NCBI GenBank assembly: GCA_049516635.1
Contig: JBEKSX010000031.1
Coordinates: forward strand, 1 to 33,287
Length of the DNA stretch: 33,287 nt
From: JBEKSX01 sp049516635
Lineage (GTDB): Bacteria; Bacteroidota; Ignavibacteria; Tepidaquicellales; OLB5
Reading direction: 5' to 3'
In this document: one piece after another, positions 24,694 to 33,287 of the stretch
Layout: the number at the start of each line of letters is the position of its first letter
How positions within the stretch are numbered: the first letter of the stretch is position 1
Notes under the pieces: model-generated
Databases searched by the model: none
What the model saw: only the letters and a program-made list of their open reading frames with translations
What the model was told of the DNA's origin: nothing
Position numbers and translations under genes: made by a program

Positions 24694-24755
24694 TGAACAA
24701 GGGAGTTTGCTCCCTTGGTAATAACAAACAAGGGGGCAAGCCCCCTTGTTCAAAT
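24694..24755. repeat. REP pair downstream of the transposase
   Basis: A direct-type unit at 24698-24717 (CAAGGGAGT-TT-GCTCCCTTG) and an inverted-type unit at 24729-24748 (CAAGGGGGC-AA-GCCCCCTTG), joined by GTAATAACAAA. Together they form a head-to-head pair between the transposase and the end of the macroglobulin gene, and could terminate transcription from both. Confidence 0.9.
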
Positions 24756-24785
24756 ATCGATTAACCGGATCCCTGACTAATAATT

Positions 24786-27700
24786 TTAATCCTCTATCCT
24801 CAGCTTCAGTTCTTCGCTGGAGCCGCGGACTTCGGGGTAATACATAAGCGAACCGGTTGCAGGTATCACGTTATACACACCGGGGATCTGCGCATGCAGG
24901 ATGTACGAGAATTCATAAGTATCGCCCCATAGATAGGTGGCGAAGAATGTTACCCGGTTATCCCTGATGTCTTTATCTGCATACCACCAGCGCCACCAGT
25001 AGTAATCCCATCCGTTGTAATCTTTCTCGTCTTCTATCTTGTATGCCCAGTCTTCTTTCACAACCTCGCATCCTGCCGGTATCGGGTCTTCAAGCATGAA
25101 ATATTGAAGATCATTATCTTTCGCACTGACCCTCACTTTCACCAATATATCGTCCCCTGATTTTACACTGCCGTCGAAATACCTTTTCCTGTATAATATC
25201 TCGCTTTCATTATACTTAGTATATTTCTCGAGCTTGAAGTATTCTTTTTCGACCCTGAAGCCTTCTTCACGGGGATGGATAAGTTCTTCGTTCGTATAAT
25301 AGCTAAGGTCTGAAGAAAGATAAAACTTTCCGGCTCCGTTCTTCTCAATCTTAACATCGTTCACTCCCTGTTTTAATTTGATTCCGTCAATAACAATACT
25401 GCTGTCTTTCTTGAATACATCATCGCGTGTCATCTGTTTATCCATTATAAGCTCATTATTCAGGTAGACTTTTACGCTGTAATCGGGTTCAAGCTCTTTA
25501 GAAGTCTTCAGGTAATCGACCATTGCATATACGATGAAAGCAGTCTGCTGTGTATTATACCATCCGCCGCCGTGACGCTGTACCATCAGCCACCTTATGG
25601 CTTTATTCAATATTTCGGGATTCTGTGAAACATAGCTCTGCTGGTTGACAAGGGCTTTAACAGCCATTGCAGTAGTCTGTACCTTATCCTCCTGCCAGCT
25701 GTAATGCCACGCTTCACCGCCCCAGAAAGCGCCGCTTTCCCCTGCCGCCTGTACGTTATGGATCAGCATATCATTATATTTCTTTGCGGTTGCATCATCA
25801 CCTATGTTGGTTGCAGTCATAGAAATCAGCCCGATAGCATAGTCGTTCAGCTTTTCACCGCTCAGGATCTTGAACTGTTCATCATAAATTTTTTCATCCT
25901 TTTTATCCACATAAGATAATGAGTAGATCATATATGCCCTGGTAGTAGGATCGATATCCTTGCCGCTCAATTGTGACTTTAAGGATTTTATTCCATTGTT
26001 GAGCACGTCTTTCCGTACATCATATCCCGCTGATTGAGCCAGAGCCAATCCATAAATTACGTATGAGGTCATGAAAGGATGTGTCTGGTCATTTGTCCAC
26101 CAGCCCCATCCGCCGTCAGAGTGCTGCATCGAGTACAATCTGTTGAAACCGCTCTCGACCATTTTGGGCAGATCTTTTTTGGTTGCTTCACTGATGGGTG
26201 CGTTCAGGTCATGGAAAGCACCTGCAACAACCACCGTCGGCAGGAAGCGGCTCATCGTTTGTTCCACGCATCCGTATGGATAACCGACAAGCTCATCCAA
26301 TGCTGTAAGCATCGTTGAAGCGAGTGAAGGCGCCGCATTCAGTGTAAGCTTCGAACTGCGGAGATCGGTATATTCCGGTATCTTCACTTCATTGATATCG
26401 GTCCTCGTGTTATCGGATATATCCATGGCAAGATACTGGTTCAGTTTCAATCCGTGCGGCTGGAGCGGGACTTTCACTTCCACTGCATCGGATTCCTTAT
26501 CGGTTAATGCGGTTGCGGTGAGCTTAGCAAAGCCGATCGGTTCGGTTACCTTTATCTTCCAATCGATGCGTTTCTCTTCATTCTTCGCCATAGTAAAGGT
26601 CATTTCTTTCTGGTCATTGAGTATCTCCAGGTTCTCTGCTTTGAGACTGAGCTTTGTTACTTTATCGGCATCCAGATAATTATGAACTATGGTGGAAATG
26701 GTCACTTCATCATTCTGCTGGAAGAAACGTGGGGTTTCCATACGAACGAGGAGGTCTTTTCTTGTGATGACCGTATTTGTAATCTGACCAACCTTTGTAT
26801 CTTCAGTGATGACGCGGGCTGTCATTCTCCATGTGGTAAGATTATCGGGATACTGTACTTTGATATTCGCATAACCGCCGGCATCTGTCTCGACCGAAGG
26901 TGACCAATATATAGCATCTCTAAAATCGCTTCTTACTTCTGCTTCAACAAATGAGGGCCCTTCATCCTCTCCTTTGCCTTTTTTCATAACTTCTTTTTTA
27001 TCCGTAACACCTTCTTCATCCTTTGCCATCACTTTGGGAGCTTCTAATGTTCTTCCTCCCCTGAGTTCTGCACTTTGTTCTACGGGCATTTCATTATTTT
27101 CTGACAGCCCGTCCATATAAAGTCCTTCCTGGTCTGCTCTCATATTTACGGTGAGAGTCTGTCCTTTTTTAACTTCAAGCTCTTTTTCGCTTTCTTTGGT
27201 CTTCTTCCCTTGCAGAATGCTTATCTTGTAGCTGCCTTCGGGAAGCTTGAACTCGAAGCTACCATCCTCTCCCGTAGTTCCGGCAACAAAATCTTCATCG
27301 ATCACAATTGTAGCATATTGTATTCCGTTCCCGTTCTTATCCGTTACCCTTCCTTTGATAGTGCCGAGCTGGCTTTCGCTTACATTTCTAACATTAAATC
27401 TTTCATAGATAGTAATGAGACGGGAATACCCGTAATAAGTATATGAATTGCTGTAATGCGCAGAAACGTTATCGAACCTAGGTGAGTAGAAGAATTTTTT
27501 GATGTCTTTTGTATTATCGGCATGTATCGCATAAACACTCTCATCTACTACTCCGAGAGAGATCTCTGCGTTTGGAACGGGATTACCGTTATTATCCGTA
27601 ACCCTGACCTGTACGGAACCTTCATCTTTCGGTTTATAAGTCTGCTTATCCGTAACTATCGCGACGCTGAGGAATTTAGTTTCCGGAATTACCATAACGG

Positions 27701-28481
27701 ACTTGCTTCCGTTATAGAACGTACCGTTATTGACATAGGATACGCTGATATAAAAGTTCGGGCTGCAGTTAGCTTCAACCGGGAACTCAAAAAGCTTAGA
27801 AGTACCATCTATCTTTTCAACCCGGTATGAGAGTATATTGTCGTTCTGCGTTGTAATGAGAACGTTAGCCCCCGGAGTAGTAGTGATAATAAGAGCTTTG
27901 CAGGTTTCACCTGGTTTATATGAGTCTTTATCGGGAATAATTTGTACAGTACCCGCCTGGTTATACCACCACCACATATCCCCTGTGGATACATAGCAGT
28001 ATGCCTCGGTGGTCACTTTTTTTCCCCTGCTGTCGAGCGAGCTTACTTCTATCTCATAATAACCCTCATCTTTGGCTTCAAATTCACCGTAACCTGTTCC
28101 GTCCTCACGGGTCCTGCCGGAAAAAGTCGTGACGAAGCTTTTCTGCTGTTTGTACTCGGGGTAACCTGTCCAGGTAAGGCGGTTGACCGTTCCATCAAAG
28201 CTTGCAGCAACAGGTTTATCTGCGAAATCACTTGAATGGACTTCGACTGTAACTTTTTCCCCGGGTTTATAAAGGTATTTATCGGCATTGGCTGTCAGAT
28301 AAAACTGTGCGCGTGTTACGTAGACGGTTTTAGTTGAAGCTATTTGTCTGCGTGATTTATCGGTTACTTTAGCTTGTATGATATAAATGTAATCAGATTC
28401 GTATGTCCTGCTCTCATCATAATACCACCAGTAATTATATTTTGCTTTGAAATCCTCTTTTACCGAATAGCTGAAATCGAA
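24786..28481 (-). CDS. Alpha-2-macroglobulin family protein, C-terminal part (after the in-frame TGA)
   Basis: 1231 codons stay open from the TGA at 28482 down to TAA at 24786; the first ATG is only at 28016, so a separate start would lose about 155 residues of macroglobulin sequence. The region carries macroglobulin (MG) domains with 'D-K-x-x-Y-K-P-G-E' strands. An inserted carboxypeptidase-regulatory-like beta-sandwich (GTIKGRVTDKNGNGIQYATI) is followed by an acidic low-complexity stretch in the bait region. The A2M thioester site is PYGCVEQTMSR (CxEQ intact), followed by the alpha-alpha thioester domain (GGWGWW, GGGWYNTQQT) and the receptor-binding-like C-terminus. Bacterial A2Ms trap attacking proteases in the periplasm or at the surface. 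No penicillin-binding protein 1C partner is nearby. Confidence 0.85.
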   Translation of the reverse strand, partial: FDFSYSVKEDFKAKYNYWWYYDESRTYESDYIYIIQAKVTDKSRRQIASTKTVYVTRAQFYLTANADKYLYKPGEKVTVEVHSSDFADKPVAASFDGTVNRLTWTGYPEYKQQKSFVTTFSGRTREDGTGYGEFEAKDEGYYEIEVSSLDSRGKKVTTEAYCYVSTGDMWWWYNQAGTVQIIPDKDSYKPGETCKALIITTTPGANVLITTQNDNILSYRVEKIDGTSKLFEFPVEANCSPNFYISVSYVNNGTFYNGSKSVMVIPETKFLSVAIVTDKQTYKPKDEGSVQVRVTDNNGNPVPNAEISLGVVDESVYAIHADNTKDIKKFFYSPRFDNVSAHYSNSYTYYGYSRLITIYERFNVRNVSESQLGTIKGRVTDKNGNGIQYATIVIDEDFVAGTTGEDGSFEFKLPEGSYKISILQGKKTKESEKELEVKKGQTLTVNMRADQEGLYMDGLSENNEMPVEQSAELRGGRTLEAPKVMAKDEEGVTDKKEVMKKGKGEDEGPSFVEAEVRSDFRDAIYWSPSVETDAGGYANIKVQYPDNLTTWRMTARVITEDTKVGQITNTVITRKDLLVRMETPRFFQQNDEVTISTIVHNYLDADKVTKLSLKAENLEILNDQKEMTFTMAKNEEKRIDWKIKVTEPIGFAKLTATALTDKESDAVEVKVPLQPHGLKLNQYLAMDISDNTRTDINEVKIPEYTDLRSSKLTLNAAPSLASTMLTALDELVGYPYGCVEQTMSRFLPTVVVAGAFHDLNAPISEATKKDLPKMVESGFNRLYSMQHSDGGWGWWTNDQTHPFMTSYVIYGLALAQSAGYDVRKDVLNNGIKSLKSQLSGKDIDPTTRAYMIYSLSYVDKKDEKIYDEQFKILSGEKLNDYAIGLISMTATNIGDDATAKKYNDMLIHNVQAAGESGAFWGGEAWHYSWQEDKVQTTAMAVKALVNQQSYVSQNPEILNKAIRWLMVQRHGGGWYNTQQTAFIVYAMVDYLKTSKELEPDYSVKVYLNNELIMDKQMTRDDVFKKDSSIVIDGIKLKQGVNDVKIEKNGAGKFYLSSDLSYYTNEELIHPREEGFRVEKEYFKLEKYTKYNESEILYRKRYFDGSVKSGDDILVKVRVSAKDNDLQYFMLEDPIPAGCEVVKEDWAYKIEDEKDYNGWDYYWWRWWYADKDIRDNRVTFFATYLWGDTYEFSYILHAQIPGVYNVIPATGSLMYYPEVRGSSEELKLRIED

Positions 28482-29693
28482 TCAAGTTTTTTTGTAAACA
28501 TTATATTCTACCTGCGCCTCCTGTACCGGGCTTCCGAAGTAATAATCCGCCTGTACTATCCCTTTTATCTCATCACCATCTGTGTACTGGTCTTTATCTA
28601 AGGTAACATCAACCTTATATTCCGGCTTCTTGTATTCTTCGACCGTGAATGTTCCCGTATAAACCTGGTCTTCGGAGATAGTTGCATAGATATAGTATGT
28701 TCCGAGCGGAGCGTTATCAGGAATAGAATATTCACCATCGAAACTGCCGTTGGAATTAGTATTCACGACCTGCTTGAACACCTCGGCATATTTCGAATCC
28801 TTTATTGTTACCGTAATTTCTTTAGAACCAAAATTAATAAACTCCTCTCCGGAGGATTTTCTTATAGAACCCTTGAACATGACTTTGGCTAACGGTCTGT
28901 ACACAGGCTGGTTAGTATAGATATAAGCATAATACATGTTGGCACCGTAGCCGAAATACAGATAGGGATCGGAAATAGCGATATCATCACCTTTCTTCCC
29001 TATTACTAAAGGGTAGGAGATATTATTTGCAGCTGCGAAATCCCTGTCAGATTCTTCGATCGTTTTATAGAACAGACCCCCCATAGTTCTTCCGATGCCA
29101 AGTTTTCTCGTACCCAGGAAGAAGCTGAGATCTACATCCGATACGGGTTCGCCTGTTTGTCTGTCGACGGTATAGGAGAGCATGCTATTGGCTGATGCTT
29201 CTGTTATCATTCCGATATCCGTCACGAAGAAACCTGCATATGCTACTTTATTCTTATATGTAGCACGTATTACAAATGCACCCTTTTGTTTAGGTTTGTA
29301 AGTAATAGTCTCGTAAGAATAATAATAATTATCATAACCTTCGGTTTTTAGGGTTTTATCAAACTCATCGACCATATCGCACAAGGTCAGCAGGTTTGTG
29401 CTGTCTTTGCTCAGGACATCTATCGTAAAAGTGGATGTTTGCCTTGAAAAGAATGCCTCCAGATCCCGTATCTTATATATCTTAAAATTAAATTCAGCCC
29501 TTTTTGGGATATTGTATGCATTTATTGTGATGCTCACATCCTGCTTAGAACCATAAAGGTTGTTTGTATAGATGCTGTAGCTTGCATTATTGTAGACCAT
29601 CTCATTTTCGTTTTGCGCGAAGGTAAGACCGGGTACAAAAGAAAAACCGAACAGAATTAATAGGAAGCTTAGTGTAAAATACCTTTTTGCCAT
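28482..29693 (-). CDS. Alpha-2-macroglobulin family protein, N-terminal part, ends at in-frame TGA
   Basis: 403 aa. Signal peptide MAKRYFTLSFLLILFGFSF...TFAQ, then MG1-MG3-type domains, including NQPVYRPLAKVMFKG and GTYYIYATISEDQVYTGTFTVEEYKKPEYKV, a hallmark MG3/MG4 strand of bacterial A2Ms. The frame stops at TGA (28482-28484) after VEYNVYKKT and continues without a shift as FDFSYSVKEDFKAKYNYWW. With the downstream part the gene would be 1636 codons, a normal size. A GGAG site lies 8-9 nt before the ATG. Either a nonsense mutation has made it a pseudogene, there is read-through, or the base is a sequencing error. Confidence 0.85.
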   Translation of the reverse strand: MAKRYFTLSFLLILFGFSFVPGLTFAQNENEMVYNNASYSIYTNNLYGSKQDVSITINAYNIPKRAEFNFKIYKIRDLEAFFSRQTSTFTIDVLSKDSTNLLTLCDMVDEFDKTLKTEGYDNYYYSYETITYKPKQKGAFVIRATYKNKVAYAGFFVTDIGMITEASANSMLSYTVDRQTGEPVSDVDLSFFLGTRKLGIGRTMGGLFYKTIEESDRDFAAANNISYPLVIGKKGDDIAISDPYLYFGYGANMYYAYIYTNQPVYRPLAKVMFKGSIRKSSGEEFINFGSKEITVTIKDSKYAEVFKQVVNTNSNGSFDGEYSIPDNAPLGTYYIYATISEDQVYTGTFTVEEYKKPEYKVDVTLDKDQYTDGDEIKGIVQADYYFGSPVQEAQVEYNVYKKT

Positions 29694-29928
29694 TTTTTGT
29701 CTCCTGGGTGAGTTTTTATAATTTAATATCTTTACAAATTTATATTGAAATTAATGAAAAATGTTCCAATTAATAATGGAAAATATTATAAATACGGAAG
29801 ATATAAGAGGTTTTTATCTTTAAAATGTTCAGTTTAAACTCAATAAACCCAAATTCTTTACTGCTATTTAAGGATTAAATAATTAATTTTATTGTTTAAT
29901 CATATTAATATTAATAAAACTAAATTAT

Positions 29929-31245
29929 ATGCCATTTTCACGATTTTACAACCAGATGCCCGACGGTACGATCAAGCAGTTAAATCCTTTTACGGGTACA
30001 GAAGTTTGGTCAGTCCCCGGGAGAAGGAATAAACCAATCACGAATGATGTACCTAAGACAGCAAAAAAAATAGAAAAACATACACCGGAGGATTATTGCA
30101 GTTTTTGTACATCGAGATATTTCGAAACGCCGCCCGAAAAGGCAAGATTGATCCTTGAAAACAGTCATTATAAAAAACTCGAATATATCAACGCTGAAGA
30201 ATACTACGATACCTGCGCTGAATTCAGGCGGGTACCAAACCTTTTCGAAATCGTAACACTGGACTACTGGAAAAAGAACTATGACTTTAAGATCAATACC
30301 GGAAAGTTAGATTATAAAAACAAATATCTTTCTTCCAGAAAAGGTCTTGAACACGTACTCAAGGTCATTGATGCTAAGTTATCTCTTTCGGGCAGAACGG
30401 CTGAACAGCTCGGCAAAATGAGCATCGAAGAGAAGCTGAGCTTATCGGACAGCTTTTTTGGGGGCGGACACGAATTGATAATCGCAAAGGACCACTATTT
30501 AAAAAACGCCGAATGGGACGCCCAGCTTTTATCTTCAGGAGACCTCACGCCCGAGGAACATTACCAGTATCTGAAATTCACTGTCGAAACGAAAGAAGAT
30601 ATTTTTAAGAGCAACCGTTATGTAAGGTATATAAGCGTTTTCCAGAACTGGCTTCTGCCTGCAGGAGCTTCATTCGACCACCTTCACAAACAACTTGTAG
30701 CTCTTGACGAATGGGGTAATACAATTTCAGCCCAAACAGAAATGATACGGAAAGATCCGAACGTCTTCAATACATACGGAGCAAACCTCGCGGGAATGCT
30801 GAATCTTGTTGTAGCTGAAAACGACCATGCTATTGCATATGCCGGTATCGGCCACCGATACCCGACCCTGGAAGTATTTTCCAAATCCAACCATTCGCGT
30901 CCATCAACACATTCAGTGGAGGAAATAAAGGGTTTGAGCGATCTCCTGCATGCCTGCCATGCTGCGGCAGGTTCACAGATATCGTGCAACGAAGAGTGGT
31001 ATTACACTCCCATCGATTCTATCTATAAGATGCCATGGCACATTCTGATCAAATGGAGGATGAATGTACCGGCAGGCTTTGAAGGAGGAACTAATATCTA
31101 TATTAATCCCATATCACCCATCGACCTGCGGGATAAAGTTGTACCAAGACTCTATAAGCTCCGTGATGAGGGGCTGATTGCAAAGATCCGGATAGCGGAG
31201 GAATGCAATATCGTGCCGAATCCTCTGAAATATTATTTGCAATAA
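29929..31245 (+). CDS. DUF4921 protein, GalT-like (HIT superfamily)
   Basis: 438 aa. Resembles galactose-1-phosphate uridylyltransferases: a zinc-type CSFCTSRYFETPPEKAR near residues 58-75, and the active-site block GASFDHLHKQLV (His-Leu-His-Lys-Gln, corresponding to the HPHxQ of GalT with its nucleophilic histidine). PWHILIKWRMNVPAGFEGGTN follows, as in GalT second halves. Members annotated DUF4921 are longer and more divergent than GalT, so a different nucleotidyl transfer or phosphorylase reaction is likely. The following ABC-F gene begins directly after its stop codon. Confidence 0.8.
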   Translation: MPFSRFYNQMPDGTIKQLNPFTGTEVWSVPGRRNKPITNDVPKTAKKIEKHTPEDYCSFCTSRYFETPPEKARLILENSHYKKLEYINAEEYYDTCAEFRRVPNLFEIVTLDYWKKNYDFKINTGKLDYKNKYLSSRKGLEHVLKVIDAKLSLSGRTAEQLGKMSIEEKLSLSDSFFGGGHELIIAKDHYLKNAEWDAQLLSSGDLTPEEHYQYLKFTVETKEDIFKSNRYVRYISVFQNWLLPAGASFDHLHKQLVALDEWGNTISAQTEMIRKDPNVFNTYGANLAGMLNLVVAENDHAIAYAGIGHRYPTLEVFSKSNHSRPSTHSVEEIKGLSDLLHACHAAAGSQISCNEEWYYTPIDSIYKMPWHILIKWRMNVPAGFEGGTNIYINPISPIDLRDKVVPRLYKLRDEGLIAKIRIAEECNIVPNPLKYYLQ

Positions 31246-33249
31246 TTGTTATCCTTAGCAAACATATCCGTACAGTTCGGTACGAAAAAGCTTTTCGAAG
31301 GGGTTTCATTTACAGTAAATCTGCATGACCGCATAGGTTTGGTGGGAGCCAATGGTACCGGAAAATCCACATTACTGAAGATAATGACCGGCAGCCTGGA
31401 ACCGGATAGCGGCGAAATTTCAATCTCGAGACATACGACAGTCGATTATCTCCCCCAGGACGGAATAACTTATTCCGGAAATACGCTCTATGAAGAAGTA
31501 TATTCCGGTCTTACCGACATAGCTCGCGTGAAAGATGAAATAGATGAGATAAACCGTGAGCTGGAAAACTTCACAGATAAAAACTCTTCCGATTATCTTG
31601 ATCTTGTCGAAAACCTCGGAGAGCTGAATCACAGATTTGAAGACCTCGAAGGATTTAAGATTAGATCGAAAATAGAAAAAATTCTCTCGGGACTCGGTTT
31701 CACGACGGATGACTTCAACAGAACTACCGATGAATTTTCAGGAGGCTGGCAAATGAGAATAGCCCTAGCTAAGCTTCTTCTGAAAAACCCATCCATACTG
31801 CTCCTCGATGAACCAACGAACCATTTAGACCTGGTCACACTCCTCTGGCTTGAGGATTTTCTAAGATCGTATGATGGAGCCGTGATACTCGTATCGCATG
31901 ACAGGACATTTCTTGATAATATTACATCGAAGACAATAGAGATATACACAGGCAAGGTAACTATTTACCCGGGCAATTATTCCTATTATTGGAAAGCCAA
32001 AGAAAAACGTAAAGAGCTTCTTGAAAAAAGATATCTGAACCAGCAGAATTATCTTAAACAGCAGGAGCGGTTTATCGAACGCTTCCGGTATAAAGCCACG
32101 AAGGCATCAGCAGTGCAGAGCAGGATAAAAATGCTAGAGAAGATCGAAAGGATCGAGCTCGAAGATGAAGAGCAGGCGATAAACTTTAATTTTCCACCGG
32201 CAACACACTCGGGCAAAAAAATAATTGAGCTGAAGAATATTACTAAACGATTCGGTGATAAACTAATTCTTAACAAGCTCGATCTTGAAATAGAGCGGGG
32301 TGATAAAATAGGTTTTGTGGGTATCAACGGAGCAGGAAAATCAACTCTTGCGAGAATAATGATCGGCAGCGAACCCTTCCAGGAAGGAGAAAGAAAGCAG
32401 GGTTATAAAGTAGAACTTGAATATTACTCACAGAACCAGGCTGATTCCCTGGAACCGAACCATACTGTCCATGAAACACTGGATGAGGTGGCTACAGGCG
32501 ATATCAGGAAACAGCTCAGGAACATACTCGGCAGTTTTTTATTCAAAGGGGATGATGTTTTCAAGCAGGTCTCGGTCCTTTCAGGAGGGGAGAAATCGCG
32601 TCTCGCACTTGCGAGGATGCTGCTTAAACCTTCGAACTTCCTGATAATGGATGAACCTACGAACCACCTGGACATGAACTCTAAATATGTATTGATGAAT
32701 GCTCTTAGCGAGTACCGGGGAACAATGCTGATAATATCACATGACAGGGAATTCCTGGACGGAATAGTAAATAAGATAATAGAAATTCAGGATAAGAAGA
32801 TAAAGACCTACACGGGCAACTGCTCGGAATACATTATAAAAAAAAATGAAGAAGAATCGATGGAACAAGACCATCCATCATTGCAAAAAAGAATTGATGT
32901 AAAACAGGAAATTTTAGAAAACAAACCACACAAAACAAAAGAGCAAAAAAGAGAGGAAGCCGAACTCCGCAATAAAATCTACAAAATATCGAAACCATAC
33001 ATAGATAAGATAAAGCATGTGGAAGATGAAATTAAATTGCACGAAAATACGTTAAAATACCTGGAGAAAGAGATGACCTCCGATACATTTTACAAAGATA
33101 GTGAGAAGGTTATTAATGCTACTAAGGAATTGAAGGAACTTAAAGCCAAACTTGAGGGTCTCTATCATCAATGGATGGAATACAACAGTATACTCATTAA
33201 CATCGAATCAGAACTTACAAATCACAAAGAATATAAAAGTCACAATTAA
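31246..33249 (+). CDS. ABC-F family ATPase (Uup/EttA-like)
   Basis: 667 aa with two ABC domains and no membrane segments, so a translation-associated ABC-F protein rather than a transporter. Domain 1: Walker A GANGTGKST, signature FSGGWQMR, Walker B ILLLDEPTNHLDL. The interdomain linker is charged and helical (KEKRKELLEKRYLNQQNYLKQQ). Domain 2: GINGAGKST, LSGGEKSR, FLIMDEPTNHLDM. The C-terminal 130 residues form a charged coiled coil (HKTKEQKREEAELRNKIYKI), as in Uup-type members. The start is TTG at 31246, immediately after the TAA of the DUF4921 gene, with no Shine-Dalgarno site; translational coupling is likely. Confidence 0.92.
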   Translation: MLSLANISVQFGTKKLFEGVSFTVNLHDRIGLVGANGTGKSTLLKIMTGSLEPDSGEISISRHTTVDYLPQDGITYSGNTLYEEVYSGLTDIARVKDEIDEINRELENFTDKNSSDYLDLVENLGELNHRFEDLEGFKIRSKIEKILSGLGFTTDDFNRTTDEFSGGWQMRIALAKLLLKNPSILLLDEPTNHLDLVTLLWLEDFLRSYDGAVILVSHDRTFLDNITSKTIEIYTGKVTIYPGNYSYYWKAKEKRKELLEKRYLNQQNYLKQQERFIERFRYKATKASAVQSRIKMLEKIERIELEDEEQAINFNFPPATHSGKKIIELKNITKRFGDKLILNKLDLEIERGDKIGFVGINGAGKSTLARIMIGSEPFQEGERKQGYKVELEYYSQNQADSLEPNHTVHETLDEVATGDIRKQLRNILGSFLFKGDDVFKQVSVLSGGEKSRLALARMLLKPSNFLIMDEPTNHLDMNSKYVLMNALSEYRGTMLIISHDREFLDGIVNKIIEIQDKKIKTYTGNCSEYIIKKNEEESMEQDHPSLQKRIDVKQEILENKPHKTKEQKREEAELRNKIYKISKPYIDKIKHVEDEIKLHENTLKYLEKEMTSDTFYKDSEKVINATKELKELKAKLEGLYHQWMEYNSILINIESELTNHKEYKSHN

Positions 33250-33259
33250 TAGATATCTA

Positions 33260-33287
33260 ATGCAAATAGGTGAATATAAAATACATT
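33260..33287 (+). CDS. Start of a further gene, possibly MBL-fold hydrolase
   Basis: ATG at 33260 opens a frame, MQIGEYKIH, that runs off the window. The nine residues resemble the opening strand of some metallo-beta-lactamase-fold hydrolases (M-x-I-G-x-Y-x-I-H), but this is too short for a firm call. It begins 10 nt after the ABC-F stop. Confidence 0.35.

Noticed and set aside
28482..28484. Selenocysteine codon in the macroglobulin gene
   Set aside because: No obvious SECIS-type hairpin directly follows the TGA, and the site is not in a redox motif.
28482..28500. Frameshift at the A7 run before the TGA
   Set aside because: The coding frame after the TGA is the same as before it, and the alternative frame meets a TAA after about ten codons.

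Overview
The window looks like a chromosomal segment from a Bacteroidota/Chlorobi-type bacterium, most likely near Ignavibacteria. The main evidence is two secreted beta-propeller proteins ending in the 'QNYPNPFNPTT...SGVYFYRI' class of type IX secretion (T9SS) sorting domain. A large alpha-2-macroglobulin, AT-rich spacers and weak or absent Shine-Dalgarno sites at several starts fit this. No rRNA, CRISPR or prophage is seen. TGA ends several intact genes, so the code is the standard one.

Layout. 1-3.3 kb: the end of an alpha/beta hydrolase, an SDR-type L-threonine 3-dehydrogenase and an AtuA-like protein. 3.3-7.4 kb: two paralogous T9SS-exported BNR/VPS10-like propeller proteins, each followed by a strong hairpin terminator. 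7.6-10.1 kb: a nitronate monooxygenase-like flavoprotein, lumazine synthase coupled to a PHP phosphoesterase, and a tRNA with anticodon CAU. 10.6-18.9 kb: nrnA, a leucyl aminopeptidase, an MFS transporter, an unusual single-pass envelope protein, queG, a PflX-like radical SAM protein and a HAD hydrolase. 18.9-24.8 kb: an accessory stretch with a small DUF5652-like membrane protein, a 57-codon relic of a Gfo/Idh/MocA oxidoreductase, a VIT/CCC1 transporter, a nested inverted-repeat element, an unknown 227-aa protein, an AT-rich HNH-type gene, a leftover C-terminus of a paralogue of the 227-aa protein, one intact and one frameshifted GNAT acetyltransferase, and a REP-associated (RAYT/IS200-like) transposase surrounded by its own palindromes, one of which lies inside its reading frame. 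24.8-29.7 kb: an alpha-2-macroglobulin gene split by one in-frame TGA. 29.9-33.3 kb: a GalT-like DUF4921 protein, an ABC-F ATPase and the first codons of another gene.

Most genes are housekeeping or envelope functions with no single shared pathway. The main points of interest are the REP/RAYT locus with its intragenic REP, the in-frame TGA in the macroglobulin, the nested inverted repeat at 20.6-20.8 kb, the three related hairpin repeats at 16.0, 18.1 and 19.05 kb, the domain combination in the 466-aa envelope protein, and the cluster of genes with non-ATG starts.
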